From positions 1 to 64,000 of the forward strand of contig JBDGPU010000009.1 in NCBI GenBank assembly GCA_042219525.1: 64,000 nt of DNA. The letters are read 5' to 3'. Shown in pieces: positions 17,201 through 24,337 of this stretch. This DNA comes from JBDGPU01 sp042219525 (lineage in GTDB: Archaea; Halobacteriota; Halobacteria; Halobacteriales; Haloferacaceae). The translations under genes and the position numbers were made by a program. Each line of letters begins with the position of its first letter. The stretch's first letter is position 1. The notes under the pieces are model-generated. The model searched no databases. It was not told where the DNA came from and worked only from the letters and a program-made list of their open reading frames with translations.

Positions 17201-19489
17201 ATGGAGATACAACGCAAGACGATCGCGAAGGTGATCGCCGTCGCGTTCATCTTCAACCTGATCGTCATGGGCGGTGGCGCCTGGTTCGCCTATCAAGAGG
17301 CACCCCCGATCCCCGAGCAGGTCGTCGGGCCCGACGGGGAGACGCTCGTCACCGACGAGGACATCCGCGATGGAAAACGGGTGTTCCAGCGGAACGGGTT
17401 GATGAACCATGGCTCCATCCTCGGCAACGGGGCCTACTACGGGGTCGACTACACCGCCAACGCGCTGGCGTTGAAGACGGAGTACATGCGCGAGTACTAC
17501 GCGAAGGAGCGCTACGGCGACGCGTATTCCGTGCTCGCGCCCGCCGAACAGGCGGCCGTCGATTCCCTCGTCAGGCAGGACCTCGACGGCGAGTACGACG
17601 GCGGCAACATCGAGTACTCGGCCGCCGAGGTGTACGCCCACGAGCAGGTCACTCAGGACTACGTCGCGCGCTACCACGAGGGGGATCACGCCCGCGGCAT
17701 CCCTGCGGGGATGATCGAGTCGGAAGCGGCGGCCGAGCGGTTCGCGGACTTCGCGCTCTGGACGGCCTGGTTCGCCCACACGGATCGGCCCGGCAGCTCC
17801 CACTCGTACACGAACGACTGGCCGTACGCACCCGCCGCCGGCAACGACGCGACCGGTGCGGCGATGACCTGGAGCGTCATCGCGATGATCCTGCTCGTCG
17901 CCGGCGCGGGCTTCGGCATCTGGCTCTACCAGTCCGTCAAGCTCCCGGAGCCGTCCGCCGAGGACGTGTCGGTCCCTGGGCCCGGCGACGTGAGCGTCTT
18001 CCCGAGTCAGCGCGCGGCGTTGCGCTTTATCCCCGTCGCTGCCGGGCTGTTCCTCGCGCAGGTGTTCCTCGGCGCGCTGCTGGCCCACTACTACGTCGAG
18101 CGGGCCGGCTTCTTCGGCATCGAGGAGATATTCGGGGTCCACATCCTCCAGATCCTCCCGTTCGCCATCGCGAAGACGTGGCACATCGACTTCGCAATCC
18201 TCTGGATCGCGACGACGTGGCTCGCGGCGGGGCTGTTCCTCCCGCCGCTGCTGACCGGTCACGAACCCGACCGGCAGGCGACGTATATTAACGGGCTGCT
18301 CGGCGCCATCGTCGTCGTCGCCGTCGGCGGCCTCGGCGGTATCTGGCTCGGCGCGAACGGCTACGTCGACGGCAGGCTCTGGTGGATCGTCGGCAACGAG
18401 GGGCTGGAGTACCTCGAGGTCGGCAAGCTCTGGCAGTTCGGTCTCCTCGTCGGCTTCGGGCTCTGGGCCGCGCTGACGATCCGGGGGCTCAGGCCCTTGC
18501 TCGACCGCGAACCGGTGTTCGGGCTTGCGCACATGATCCTCTACGCGGGCGGCTCGATTGCGCTCCTGTTCGTCGCCGGCTTCATGTTCACGCCGAGCAC
18601 GAACATCGCGGTCACGGAGTTCTGGCGGTGGTGGGTCGTCCACATGTGGGTCGAGGGCGCCTTCGAATTCTTCATCGTCGCCATCATCGGGCTGACACTG
18701 GTGTCGATGAACCTCCTCACGCGCCGGAGCGCGGAGAAGGCCGTGATGCTCCAGGCGCTGCTCGTGATGGGTAGCGGCGTCATCGGCGTCTCCCATCACT
18801 ACTGGTGGATCGGCATGCCGGACATGTGGGTCCCCATCGGGAGCGTCTTCTCGACGCTGGAGCTCATCCCGCTCGTCTTCATCCTCTACGAGGCGCTCGG
18901 GCAGTATCAGGCGATGTCGGGGTCGGGGTCGTTCCCGTACCGGCTCCCGTTCAAATTCATCGTCGCCAGCGGCGTCTGGAACTTCGTCGGCGCCGGCGTG
19001 CTCGGCTTCTTCATCAACCTCCCGCTCATCAACTACTACGAGCACGGGACGTACCTCACCGTCGGGCACGCCCACGCCGCGATGTTCGGCGCGTTCGGGT
19101 TCCTCGCGCTCGGGATGGTCGCGTACATGCTCCAGATCGCCATCGAGCCCGAGCGCTGGGACGGCTCCTGGCTCCGGGCGTCGTTCTGGTGCTGGAACGT
19201 CGGTCTCGCGCTGATGGTATTCGTCTCCGTGCTCCCGGTCGGCTTCCTCCAGCTGGAGGCGTCCTTCACCGGGAGCTACAACGCCGCGCGCAGCCTGGCG
19301 TTCTACAATCGGCCGCTCGTCCAGACCCTCTTGTGGGCGCGACTTCCCGGCGACACGTTGATCATCACCGGGACAGTCATCTACGCCGCCGACCTCGTCC
19401 GGAAGCGGTTCGCGCTCCGGCGCTCCGAGGACGACCCGAGCGTCGACGACATGGCCGTCGCCGAGGGGATCATGAGCGACGACGACTGA
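17201..19489 (+). CDS. norB: Quinol-dependent nitric oxide reductase (qNOR)
   Basis: 762 residues. It reduces 2 NO to N2O in the cytoplasmic membrane using quinol. N-terminal part: one TM helix (about 8-28), then a roughly 200-residue extracytoplasmic domain typical of qNOR (fused NorC-like quinol domain), then a TM helix near 225. The NorB core follows with twelve helices. Active-site features: HMWVEGAFEFF (about 482-492, His ligand and the FeB-associated Glu), SHHYWW (His pair, about 530) and GHAHAAMFG (about 625, heme-ligand histidines). The length equals other qNORs (about 750-760). The ATG at 17201 precedes TM1. Transcribed alone; a NarO-type half-degenerate site lies upstream. Confidence 0.93.
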   Translation: MEIQRKTIAKVIAVAFIFNLIVMGGGAWFAYQEAPPIPEQVVGPDGETLVTDEDIRDGKRVFQRNGLMNHGSILGNGAYYGVDYTANALALKTEYMREYYAKERYGDAYSVLAPAEQAAVDSLVRQDLDGEYDGGNIEYSAAEVYAHEQVTQDYVARYHEGDHARGIPAGMIESEAAAERFADFALWTAWFAHTDRPGSSHSYTNDWPYAPAAGNDATGAAMTWSVIAMILLVAGAGFGIWLYQSVKLPEPSAEDVSVPGPGDVSVFPSQRAALRFIPVAAGLFLAQVFLGALLAHYYVERAGFFGIEEIFGVHILQILPFAIAKTWHIDFAILWIATTWLAAGLFLPPLLTGHEPDRQATYINGLLGAIVVVAVGGLGGIWLGANGYVDGRLWWIVGNEGLEYLEVGKLWQFGLLVGFGLWAALTIRGLRPLLDREPVFGLAHMILYAGGSIALLFVAGFMFTPSTNIAVTEFWRWWVVHMWVEGAFEFFIVAIIGLTLVSMNLLTRRSAEKAVMLQALLVMGSGVIGVSHHYWWIGMPDMWVPIGSVFSTLELIPLVFILYEALGQYQAMSGSGSFPYRLPFKFIVASGVWNFVGAGVLGFFINLPLINYYEHGTYLTVGHAHAAMFGAFGFLALGMVAYMLQIAIEPERWDGSWLRASFWCWNVGLALMVFVSVLPVGFLQLEASFTGSYNAARSLAFYNRPLVQTLLWARLPGDTLIITGTVIYAADLVRKRFALRRSEDDPSVDDMAVAEGIMSDDD

Positions 19490-19531
19490 GCGACGCCGAC
19501 TAAGCGACGTCAAATAAGCGACGTCGACTAA
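19487..19531 (+). repeat. Three 14-bp repeats placing stop codons in all three frames
   Basis: From the norB stop (TGA 19487) a unit (T-R-A)GCGACGYCGAC repeats with period 14, giving TAA at 19501, 19515 and 19529. As 14 is not a multiple of 3, all forward frames are closed. Confidence 0.6.
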
Positions 19532-19561
19532 CCGGCTTCGCCGTCGCTGGCGGCTTCCGGA

Positions 19562-19581
19562 CCTTTCTTTTAAAAGAGGGG
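19562..19581. terminator. Possible bidirectional terminator
   Basis: CCTTTCTTTT followed directly by AAAAGAGGGG gives a T-rich tract on each strand between norB (+) and the minus-strand DUF1508 remnant. T-tracts end archaeal transcripts. Confidence 0.35.
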
Positions 19582-19600
19582 CTGACGCGACCGGCTGAAG

Positions 19601-19809
19601 CTACGCCCCGTCAAGCTCCGTCCCGTCTACAGCGGACGCGTTGCCCATCACGTTCCGGAGCCCCTTCCAGGCGTTGAGCTTGCGCGGGTTCCCCTCCCCG
19701 CTGGTGGCGACGACGTTCCCGTTGCGATGGCGGAGCCGCCAGCGCCACTCGTCGCCACGGCGACCTGTTCCCGCGTCGCCGTGAGAGCTGAGGCGTATTC
19801 CTGTAGCAT
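19601..19809 (-). pseudogene. DUF1508 (YegP-like) small protein with a frameshift
   Basis: From an ATG at 19809 (27 nt after a TTTTATACC box) the frame starts MLQEYASALTATREQ and soon leaves homology. A different minus frame of the same segment continues GDEWRWRLRHRNGNVVATSG, then EGNPRKLNAWKGLRNVM, to a TAG at 19601-19603. WRWRLxxxNGxVxAxSGEG is the hallmark of the DUF1508/YegP fold. The 209-bp span is not a multiple of three, so one base is missing (or two are extra) near 19765-19775. A real lesion or an assembly error are both possible. Confidence 0.6.
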
Positions 19810-19956
19810 TGCTAGCAGGCGGCGGTCGGCGGGTATAAAAGGGAGTGCGGCAGCCGAGAGCTACAGCGTCGCGAAACGGAGGTGGAAACCGGGGTCGCTA
19901 TCGGTCCGGCAGGTGGCGGCGTCGCGGTCGTAGCGGCGACCGCGTTCCGCTCACGA

Positions 19957-20391
19957 CTACAGGAGCAGCGGGAGCGCTTCGGCGAGGAACACCAACGCCG
20001 CGCCGGCCAGCGCGGTGTGGCTCGCAATCCCGACGACGGCGACGAGGCTGGCGATGGCACGGACTGGGCTGGGAACCGGTTCTCCGAAGCGTCGGCGCTC
20101 GAACTCGGTGACGGACGTTGTCGTTGCCTCCAGTTGTGGATAGGCGTGTGGCCCACGTAAGAGGTCGATCGGGTTCCGATACCGTGCGAGAACCGCCCGA
20201 AGTCGTTCGGACAGTCTGTGATAACGCGCGACTCGCTCGGTGGCTCGGGCCCCTGTTCGCCCGACGAACGCGACGTCTCCCAGCGAGCAGGACCGGAGTC
20301 GACCGACTGTGCAGCCGAATACGGGCCCCGCTCGCCACCCTGACGGAAATTCGGACCACGGCGGGTCGAGTCGGCCTCTCAGTGATTTGAA
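19957..20391 (-). pseudogene. Start-less open frame encoding a membrane-tailed protein remnant
   Basis: The minus strand is open from 20391 (a TAG at 20392-20394 precedes) to a TAG at 19957-19959, about 144 codons, yet contains no ATG or GTG. The second half has haloarchaeal codon use and looks like protein: a RYRNPIDLLRGPHAYPQLE stretch, then a C-terminal hydrophobic helix (AIASLVAVVGIASHTALAG). It sits directly behind the histidine-kinase gene. It could be a gene that lost its 5' end. Family unknown. Confidence 0.35.
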
Positions 20392-20399
20392 CTACGGTT

Positions 20400-21554
20400 T
20401 TATTCCTCGCTCTCGCTTGCCATCGGCAACGTGAACGTGAACGTCGTTCCGTCACCGGGATCGGACTCCACACGGATCTCGCCACCGTGGTGATCGACGA
20501 TGCGCTCACAGAGCGCCAATCCCATGCCGGCCGTGCCGGAGTTACCGTCGTCACCGTCGATCTGTTCGAACATTTCGAAGATCTGGTCCTGATACGCTGG
20601 GTCAATTCCGACGCCCTCGTCTCGGACTACGAACCGCCACTCGTCGCCTGCTTCCTCCGCGCCGACGTGTATCTGTGGTGGGTCATCGCCGCTATGCTGG
20701 ATGGCGTTCTCGATGAGGTTCCGAAACACTTGCTCGAGTTGCTCGCGGTTCGCACGTACGGTCGGTAACTCGTCGGCTGTGACCGTGGCGTTCGTCTCTT
20801 CGATACGGATCTGCAAATCCTCCAGGACCCCGTTAAGAACTGCATCGGCGTCTGTGGACTCGAATAAGTCCTCATCGGTCGTGACGCGGGAGTATTCCAG
20901 TAGACTGTCAATCATCGACTGCATCCGGTCGGCTCCGTCGACAGCGTACCCGATGAACTCTCGGGCGTCCTCGTCGAGGTCGTCGCCATACTGGCGCTCC
21001 AGTAACTGAACGTAGTTTGAGACCATCCGTAGGGGCTCTCGAAGGTCGTGAGAGAGAGTCGATGCGAACTGTTCGAGGCGCTTGTTTGATGCTCTTAAAT
21101 CACTGCTGAGGGTTTCAAGTCGTTCGTTGGCTTCTCTGGCTCGTTCAGCAGCACGGCGTGCGCGAGCGGTGTTGTAACCCGCGATGAGACCGGCGAGGGC
21201 ACCCACTTCGACTGCAATCAATAGCAGAAACGTGGGTTCGGTGATGACTCGCCCTTCGAAGAGACGTATTAAGATAGTCAATCCGATTAGCGTGGTCGAG
21301 AGGATAGCGCCGCCGAGACTCCACCACCAGACAGTCCATTGATCCCCGACAGTGAGGTCTGTTTTCGAGAGCCAATAGCCGGCATACAGGATGCCGACGG
21401 CCAGTGACCCGTCCAGAAAGAACGCAAAGAAGGGGCCTACCCCTTGATTAATCGTGAGTGCCTCTTCCCAATGATGACTCGCAGCGACAGCAAACAACAG
21501 AACCCCTATTGTAATAATAAGGACTGCTGGATTCGATTGGTCTCGGGTTTTCAT
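20400..21554 (-). CDS. Membrane sensor histidine kinase
   Basis: 384 residues. Four predicted N-terminal TM helices (about 12-30, 40-60, 75-95, 105-128), a coiled-coil linker rich in Ala/Arg/Glu (about 130-160), then a HisKA dimerisation domain with the phospho-accepting H box STLSHDLREPL (about 167-177). A HATPase_c domain follows: N box RNLIENAIQHS (about 288), G1 DEGVGIDP (about 318), F box and G2 GTAGMGLALC (about 347). The sensor part is a 4-TM input domain without a PAS domain. No response-regulator gene is adjacent. The ATG at 21554 opens just before TM1. Signal unknown; the position between norB and the multicopper oxidase is suggestive only. Confidence 0.88.
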   Translation of the reverse strand: MKTRDQSNPAVLIITIGVLLFAVAASHHWEEALTINQGVGPFFAFFLDGSLAVGILYAGYWLSKTDLTVGDQWTVWWWSLGGAILSTTLIGLTILIRLFEGRVITEPTFLLLIAVEVGALAGLIAGYNTARARRAAERAREANERLETLSSDLRASNKRLEQFASTLSHDLREPLRMVSNYVQLLERQYGDDLDEDAREFIGYAVDGADRMQSMIDSLLEYSRVTTDEDLFESTDADAVLNGVLEDLQIRIEETNATVTADELPTVRANREQLEQVFRNLIENAIQHSGDDPPQIHVGAEEAGDEWRFVVRDEGVGIDPAYQDQIFEMFEQIDGDDGNSGTAGMGLALCERIVDHHGGEIRVESDPGDGTTFTFTLPMASESEE

Positions 21555-21990
21555 TATGCGGTGGTTCCCATCTTTGGATGCTTCCGCGAGCGTAGACGCC
21601 GCATTTCCGACACGATCTCTCGCGTGATCGAATCAGGGCTCATGCCTTTCCGGGGAATGCGTTATTTCAACTAAACTACTTCGTTAAGTATGATGGGAAT
21701 CCGATAAAAAGCTTATTAACCAATTTTTTGACGTATGCGAAGAATACGTTCCACCGAGGTGAGGTCTCGCCGTCGAATTTGGAGTGAACGATACTGGAGA
21801 CCAGGATTCAGGCACCTGCTCGGTCCGCTTTCTTCGCTAGCTCCTCCTCCTCGACTACTTCTGCTCGAAAAGGCTCACCCTTACTGCGTATACGTATTGG
21901 CACGTTCCACACGTCATCGCGGCGGGAAAAGCGGAAGCTCCGAATTCGAACCGGTTCGGGAACGTCGCGAGCGATGGCGCGGGGTCGTAG
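21555..21990. other. Intergenic, partly AT-rich; no gene seen
   Basis: About 435 bp between the kinase start and the 3' end of the multicopper oxidase. An open frame from 21735 runs antisense into the oxidase gene and is Arg-rich without a fold, so it is taken as a shadow. TATA-like sequences near 21690-21730 point rightwards but have no convincing gene behind them. Confidence 0.45.
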
Positions 21991-23181
21991 CTACCCCTTG
22001 TACCCGGCGGCGTCCATCAGCTTCTGGAACTGCTTGGTGTCGGTCTTGCTCTCGTAGGCGATGGCCGTGAGCATCCCGCCGGGGTACACGCCGTCAGTCA
22101 GGGCGTGGTTCACGCGGTGGCAGTGGAAGGGGTAAAGGCCGGGGTCGGCGTCGGCGGTGAAATCGACCGTGAACCGCTGGGCCGGCGCGATGTCGAACAC
22201 GTCCTGCACGTGGCGGCTCACCTTCGGAATCGTTCCGCCGTCCAGGGCGACGAGGGTGGGCCGGTGGTTGTGCAGGTGCATCGCGTGGTTGATGTAGCCC
22301 ACGTTGACCATGTGAACGCGGACCTCGTCGTCCTCCGAGACCAGAATCGGCGTGCCCTTCTCGGGGTGGAACGTCGTCGGCGCCGCGCGGCCGTTGATGG
22401 TGTACTCGTCGGGGTCGCGGTTCTCGGTGCTGTACTCGACGTCGGCCCCGGCCATCTTCGCCGAGAGCCGCGTGTCCCACTCCTTGACCGTCATGAAATA
22501 CTCCCTGTCGGGCTTCTCGTAGTCCTTGGGGTCGACCCGGAGGATGCCGTACATCCCCATGTCGAGGTGCGTGTCGGTCTGGAAGTGGCAGTGGTAGAAG
22601 TGCGTCCCGGTGACGTTGGCCTCGAGCTCGTAGGTATGGCTCTCACCGGGGGCGACGGTGATGCCTGTCGTCGACGGGACGCCGTCGTCCTTCCAATCCT
22701 TCCGGATCGCGTGCATGTGGATCGTGTGTGGGCGGTTGTGCGCCGTGTTCTCGAACGTGACCTCCATCGTCGTCCCCTCGGTGACCCGGAGCGTCGGCCC
22801 GGGGACGCTGGGCTCACGGTCGTCCGCCTGGAACGCCCAGACCTCCGGCAGCTCGAGGGGCCCGCCCTCTGCCTCGTCGCCGACGATCTCGTGGCGACAC
22901 GGGACCGTCCGGAGCGTGACCTTTCCGTCCTGGTCGTCGAGGTCGACGATCTGTGGCGAACCGGTGTAGTCGTGGTCGGTCTCGACGTCAGTCGGGTCCC
23001 CGTCCCAGGCGTTCTTGCCCGTCGTCGGGGCCGACGTCGCGGTCGGCGTCGCGGCCTCGGCACCGCCCGAGCCGGTGTCCGCGGGCGCGAGACAGCCTGC
23101 GAGTCCGGCAACCCCCGCGAGACCGGCCGCCTTGAGCACGCCACGACGCGACATCGTCCGGGAACGATCGTTCCGAGTCAT
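21991..23181 (-). CDS. Two-domain multicopper oxidase, Tat-exported lipoprotein-like
   Basis: 396 residues from the ATG at 23181. Twin-arginine signal MSRRGVLKAAGLAG with a lipobox-like LAGLAGCL, then a Ser/Thr/Ala-rich spacer and two cupredoxin domains. Domain 1 (about 60-245) ends in HFYHCHFQTDTHLDMGM; domain 2 (about 255-390) has HAMHLHNH and ends in FHCHRVNHALTDGVYPGGM. Each domain keeps a His-Cys-His-Met set, so type 1 copper may sit in both, and HxH pairs supply an inter-domain trinuclear centre. This fits a small laccase-like 2dMCO rather than NirK, which is encoded at 36803. Role possibly copper/organic oxidation outside the cell. Confidence 0.82.
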   Translation of the reverse strand: MTRNDRSRTMSRRGVLKAAGLAGVAGLAGCLAPADTGSGGAEAATPTATSAPTTGKNAWDGDPTDVETDHDYTGSPQIVDLDDQDGKVTLRTVPCRHEIVGDEAEGGPLELPEVWAFQADDREPSVPGPTLRVTEGTTMEVTFENTAHNRPHTIHMHAIRKDWKDDGVPSTTGITVAPGESHTYELEANVTGTHFYHCHFQTDTHLDMGMYGILRVDPKDYEKPDREYFMTVKEWDTRLSAKMAGADVEYSTENRDPDEYTINGRAAPTTFHPEKGTPILVSEDDEVRVHMVNVGYINHAMHLHNHRPTLVALDGGTIPKVSRHVQDVFDIAPAQRFTVDFTADADPGLYPFHCHRVNHALTDGVYPGGMLTAIAYESKTDTKQFQKLMDAAGYKG

Positions 23182-23254
23182 CACATCTGGAAGTCGGGCT
23201 GATACCCCCGTAAATACCCGAGCGGGTTTCCACCCGATCAAAATCGGGGGTAAA

Positions 23255-23266
23255 CATATATACAGT
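23255..23266 (-). promoter_or_regulatory. TATA region of the multicopper oxidase gene
   Basis: On the minus strand ACTGTATATATG is centred about 80 nt before the ATG at 23181, implying a leader of about 50 nt. Confidence 0.45.
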
Positions 23267-23319
23267 AATACTCTACAAACATGCTGGTTATAACTCTTAT
23301 AGTGAATTGAGAACACAAT

Positions 23320-23331
23320 CGAACATGTTAC
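23320..23331. promoter_or_regulatory. Putative NarO-type site between MCO and HTH-10 genes
   Basis: CGAACATGTTAC, matching nine to ten of the twelve positions of CGAACATGTTCG. It lies in the divergent intergenic region, 139 nt from the MCO start and 138 nt from the small ORF at 23469, farther than the other copies. Confidence 0.4.
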
Positions 23332-23390
23332 GCTCGAATGATATAAAGGGGTGATCTCGGAGGGCGGTCCCCGGCTTGACCGGATCACCC

Positions 23391-23416
23391 GGCGATGTTC
23401 GGGTGGGTATATAAAA
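23391..23416 (+). promoter_or_regulatory. Promoter of the small ORF/HTH-10 unit
   Basis: CGGCGATGTTCG (right half identical to the repeated semi-palindrome) stands directly before GGGTATATAAAAG. The TATA box predicts transcription starting near 23438. Confidence 0.5.
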
Positions 23417-23468
23417 GCCGAAATCATGAAGAGTCACTGTCTGCCGGCAGGCCCCCCGTGCTACTGGT

Positions 23469-23612
23469 ATGACGAGCTCATCGCCGACGACGGACGACCG
23501 CGGGCCAAGCGCCCGACAGGACCGTGAGTCGACTCCGACCAAATTGGCTGGGACGACCGGCGCAGCGACTTCGACGGAACGACTGACTCGGTCCGGGGGT
23601 GAGAGCCGATGA
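23469..23612 (+). CDS. Candidate 47-residue Ser/Thr-rich peptide coupled to the HTH-10 gene
   Basis: The ORF MTSSSPTTDDRGPSARQDRE and onward ends with TGA overlapping the ATG of the next gene (ATGA), so it would be translationally coupled. It lies about 30 nt after the predicted transcription start. It is low-complexity, disordered-like and has no recognisable fold, so it may be a leader ORF rather than a functional protein. Confidence 0.35.
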   Translation: MTSSSPTTDDRGPSARQDRESTPTKLAGTTGAATSTERLTRSGGESR

Positions 23613-24259
23613 CCTGTGCGCGGTTCAGGCTCGACATTCCGGCGGGGCAGTGGGTCGGGGACGTATCCCGCGAATTCGACGCCGCGGAGTTCACCGTCCG
23701 GGCGAACGTCCCCGGGGAGGAGTCCGGTCACGCGCTCGTCGCCATCTCGGCGGCCGACCTCGACGCCGTCCTCGACGCGATGGCCGCGCATCCCGCACTC
23801 GAAACCGTCGTCGAACTCCAGCGGGGCGACGGCGAGGTGACCGTCCAGGTCGAAACGTCGCGACCGACGCTGCTCCGCGCCGCCCGCCGGTCCGGCTTAC
23901 CGATCGAGCCGCCGATCTGTATCAGCGAGGGGTACGCGACCATCGACGTCGAGGGCGACCACAGTCGACTCTCGGAGCTGGTCCGCGAGCTCGAGGCGCT
24001 CGACGTCGGCGTCGAGGTCGTCTTCATCGGTCGCGGTCCGTACGCCGACACGCTGCTGACGGACACCCAGGAGGAGCTACTGACGGCGGCCATCGAGGAG
24101 GGGTACTACGACAACCCACGCGGCTGCACGCTGACCGAGATCGCGGACAAACAGGACATCGCGAAGTCGACCTGTAGCGAGATCCTCCAGCGCGCGGAGG
24201 AGGCGGTGATGAAGCAGTTCATGGGCGACACGCCCGACGCGCCGGTCGTCGCGCAGTAG
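23609..24259 (+). CDS. HTH-10 family transcriptional regulator (bacterio-opsin-activator type)
   Basis: 216 residues. The C-terminal HTH-10 domain (about 150-205) has EEGYYDNPRGCTLTEIADKQ followed by DIAKSTCSEILQRAEEAVM, the signature of haloarchaeal Bat-like regulators. The N-terminal 150 residues form a sensor-like domain of unknown ligand, with isolated Cys residues. It is about 45% similar by eye to the regulator at 56856-57524, including the opening LD(I/L)P(A/E)G domain. It is divergent from the multicopper oxidase and upstream of the ctaB fusion. Regulation of copper or heme-copper functions is plausible but inferred only from position. Confidence 0.85.
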   Translation: MTCARFRLDIPAGQWVGDVSREFDAAEFTVRANVPGEESGHALVAISAADLDAVLDAMAAHPALETVVELQRGDGEVTVQVETSRPTLLRAARRSGLPIEPPICISEGYATIDVEGDHSRLSELVRELEALDVGVEVVFIGRGPYADTLLTDTQEELLTAAIEEGYYDNPRGCTLTEIADKQDIAKSTCSEILQRAEEAVMKQFMGDTPDAPVVAQ

Positions 24260-24287
24260 CGTCGACGGCGTTCGAGGCCATCCGGGG

Positions 24288-24299
24288 CGAACACGTTCG
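24288..24299. promoter_or_regulatory. NarO-type site upstream of ctaB fusion
   Basis: CGAACACGTTCG, both half-sites intact. Its edge is 38 nt before the ATG at 24338, the same spacing as at 26909, 27904, 28629 and 36697. Confidence 0.65.
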
Positions 24300-24337
24300 G
24301 GGCAATACCCGAGCCGAACGGCGGTCGAAGGACAGCC

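Noticed and set aside
17186..19513. A 775-codon minus-strand frame antisense to norB
   Set aside because: Asp/Arg/Glu-rich mirror of a GC-rich gene; the plus strand is an unmistakable qNOR.
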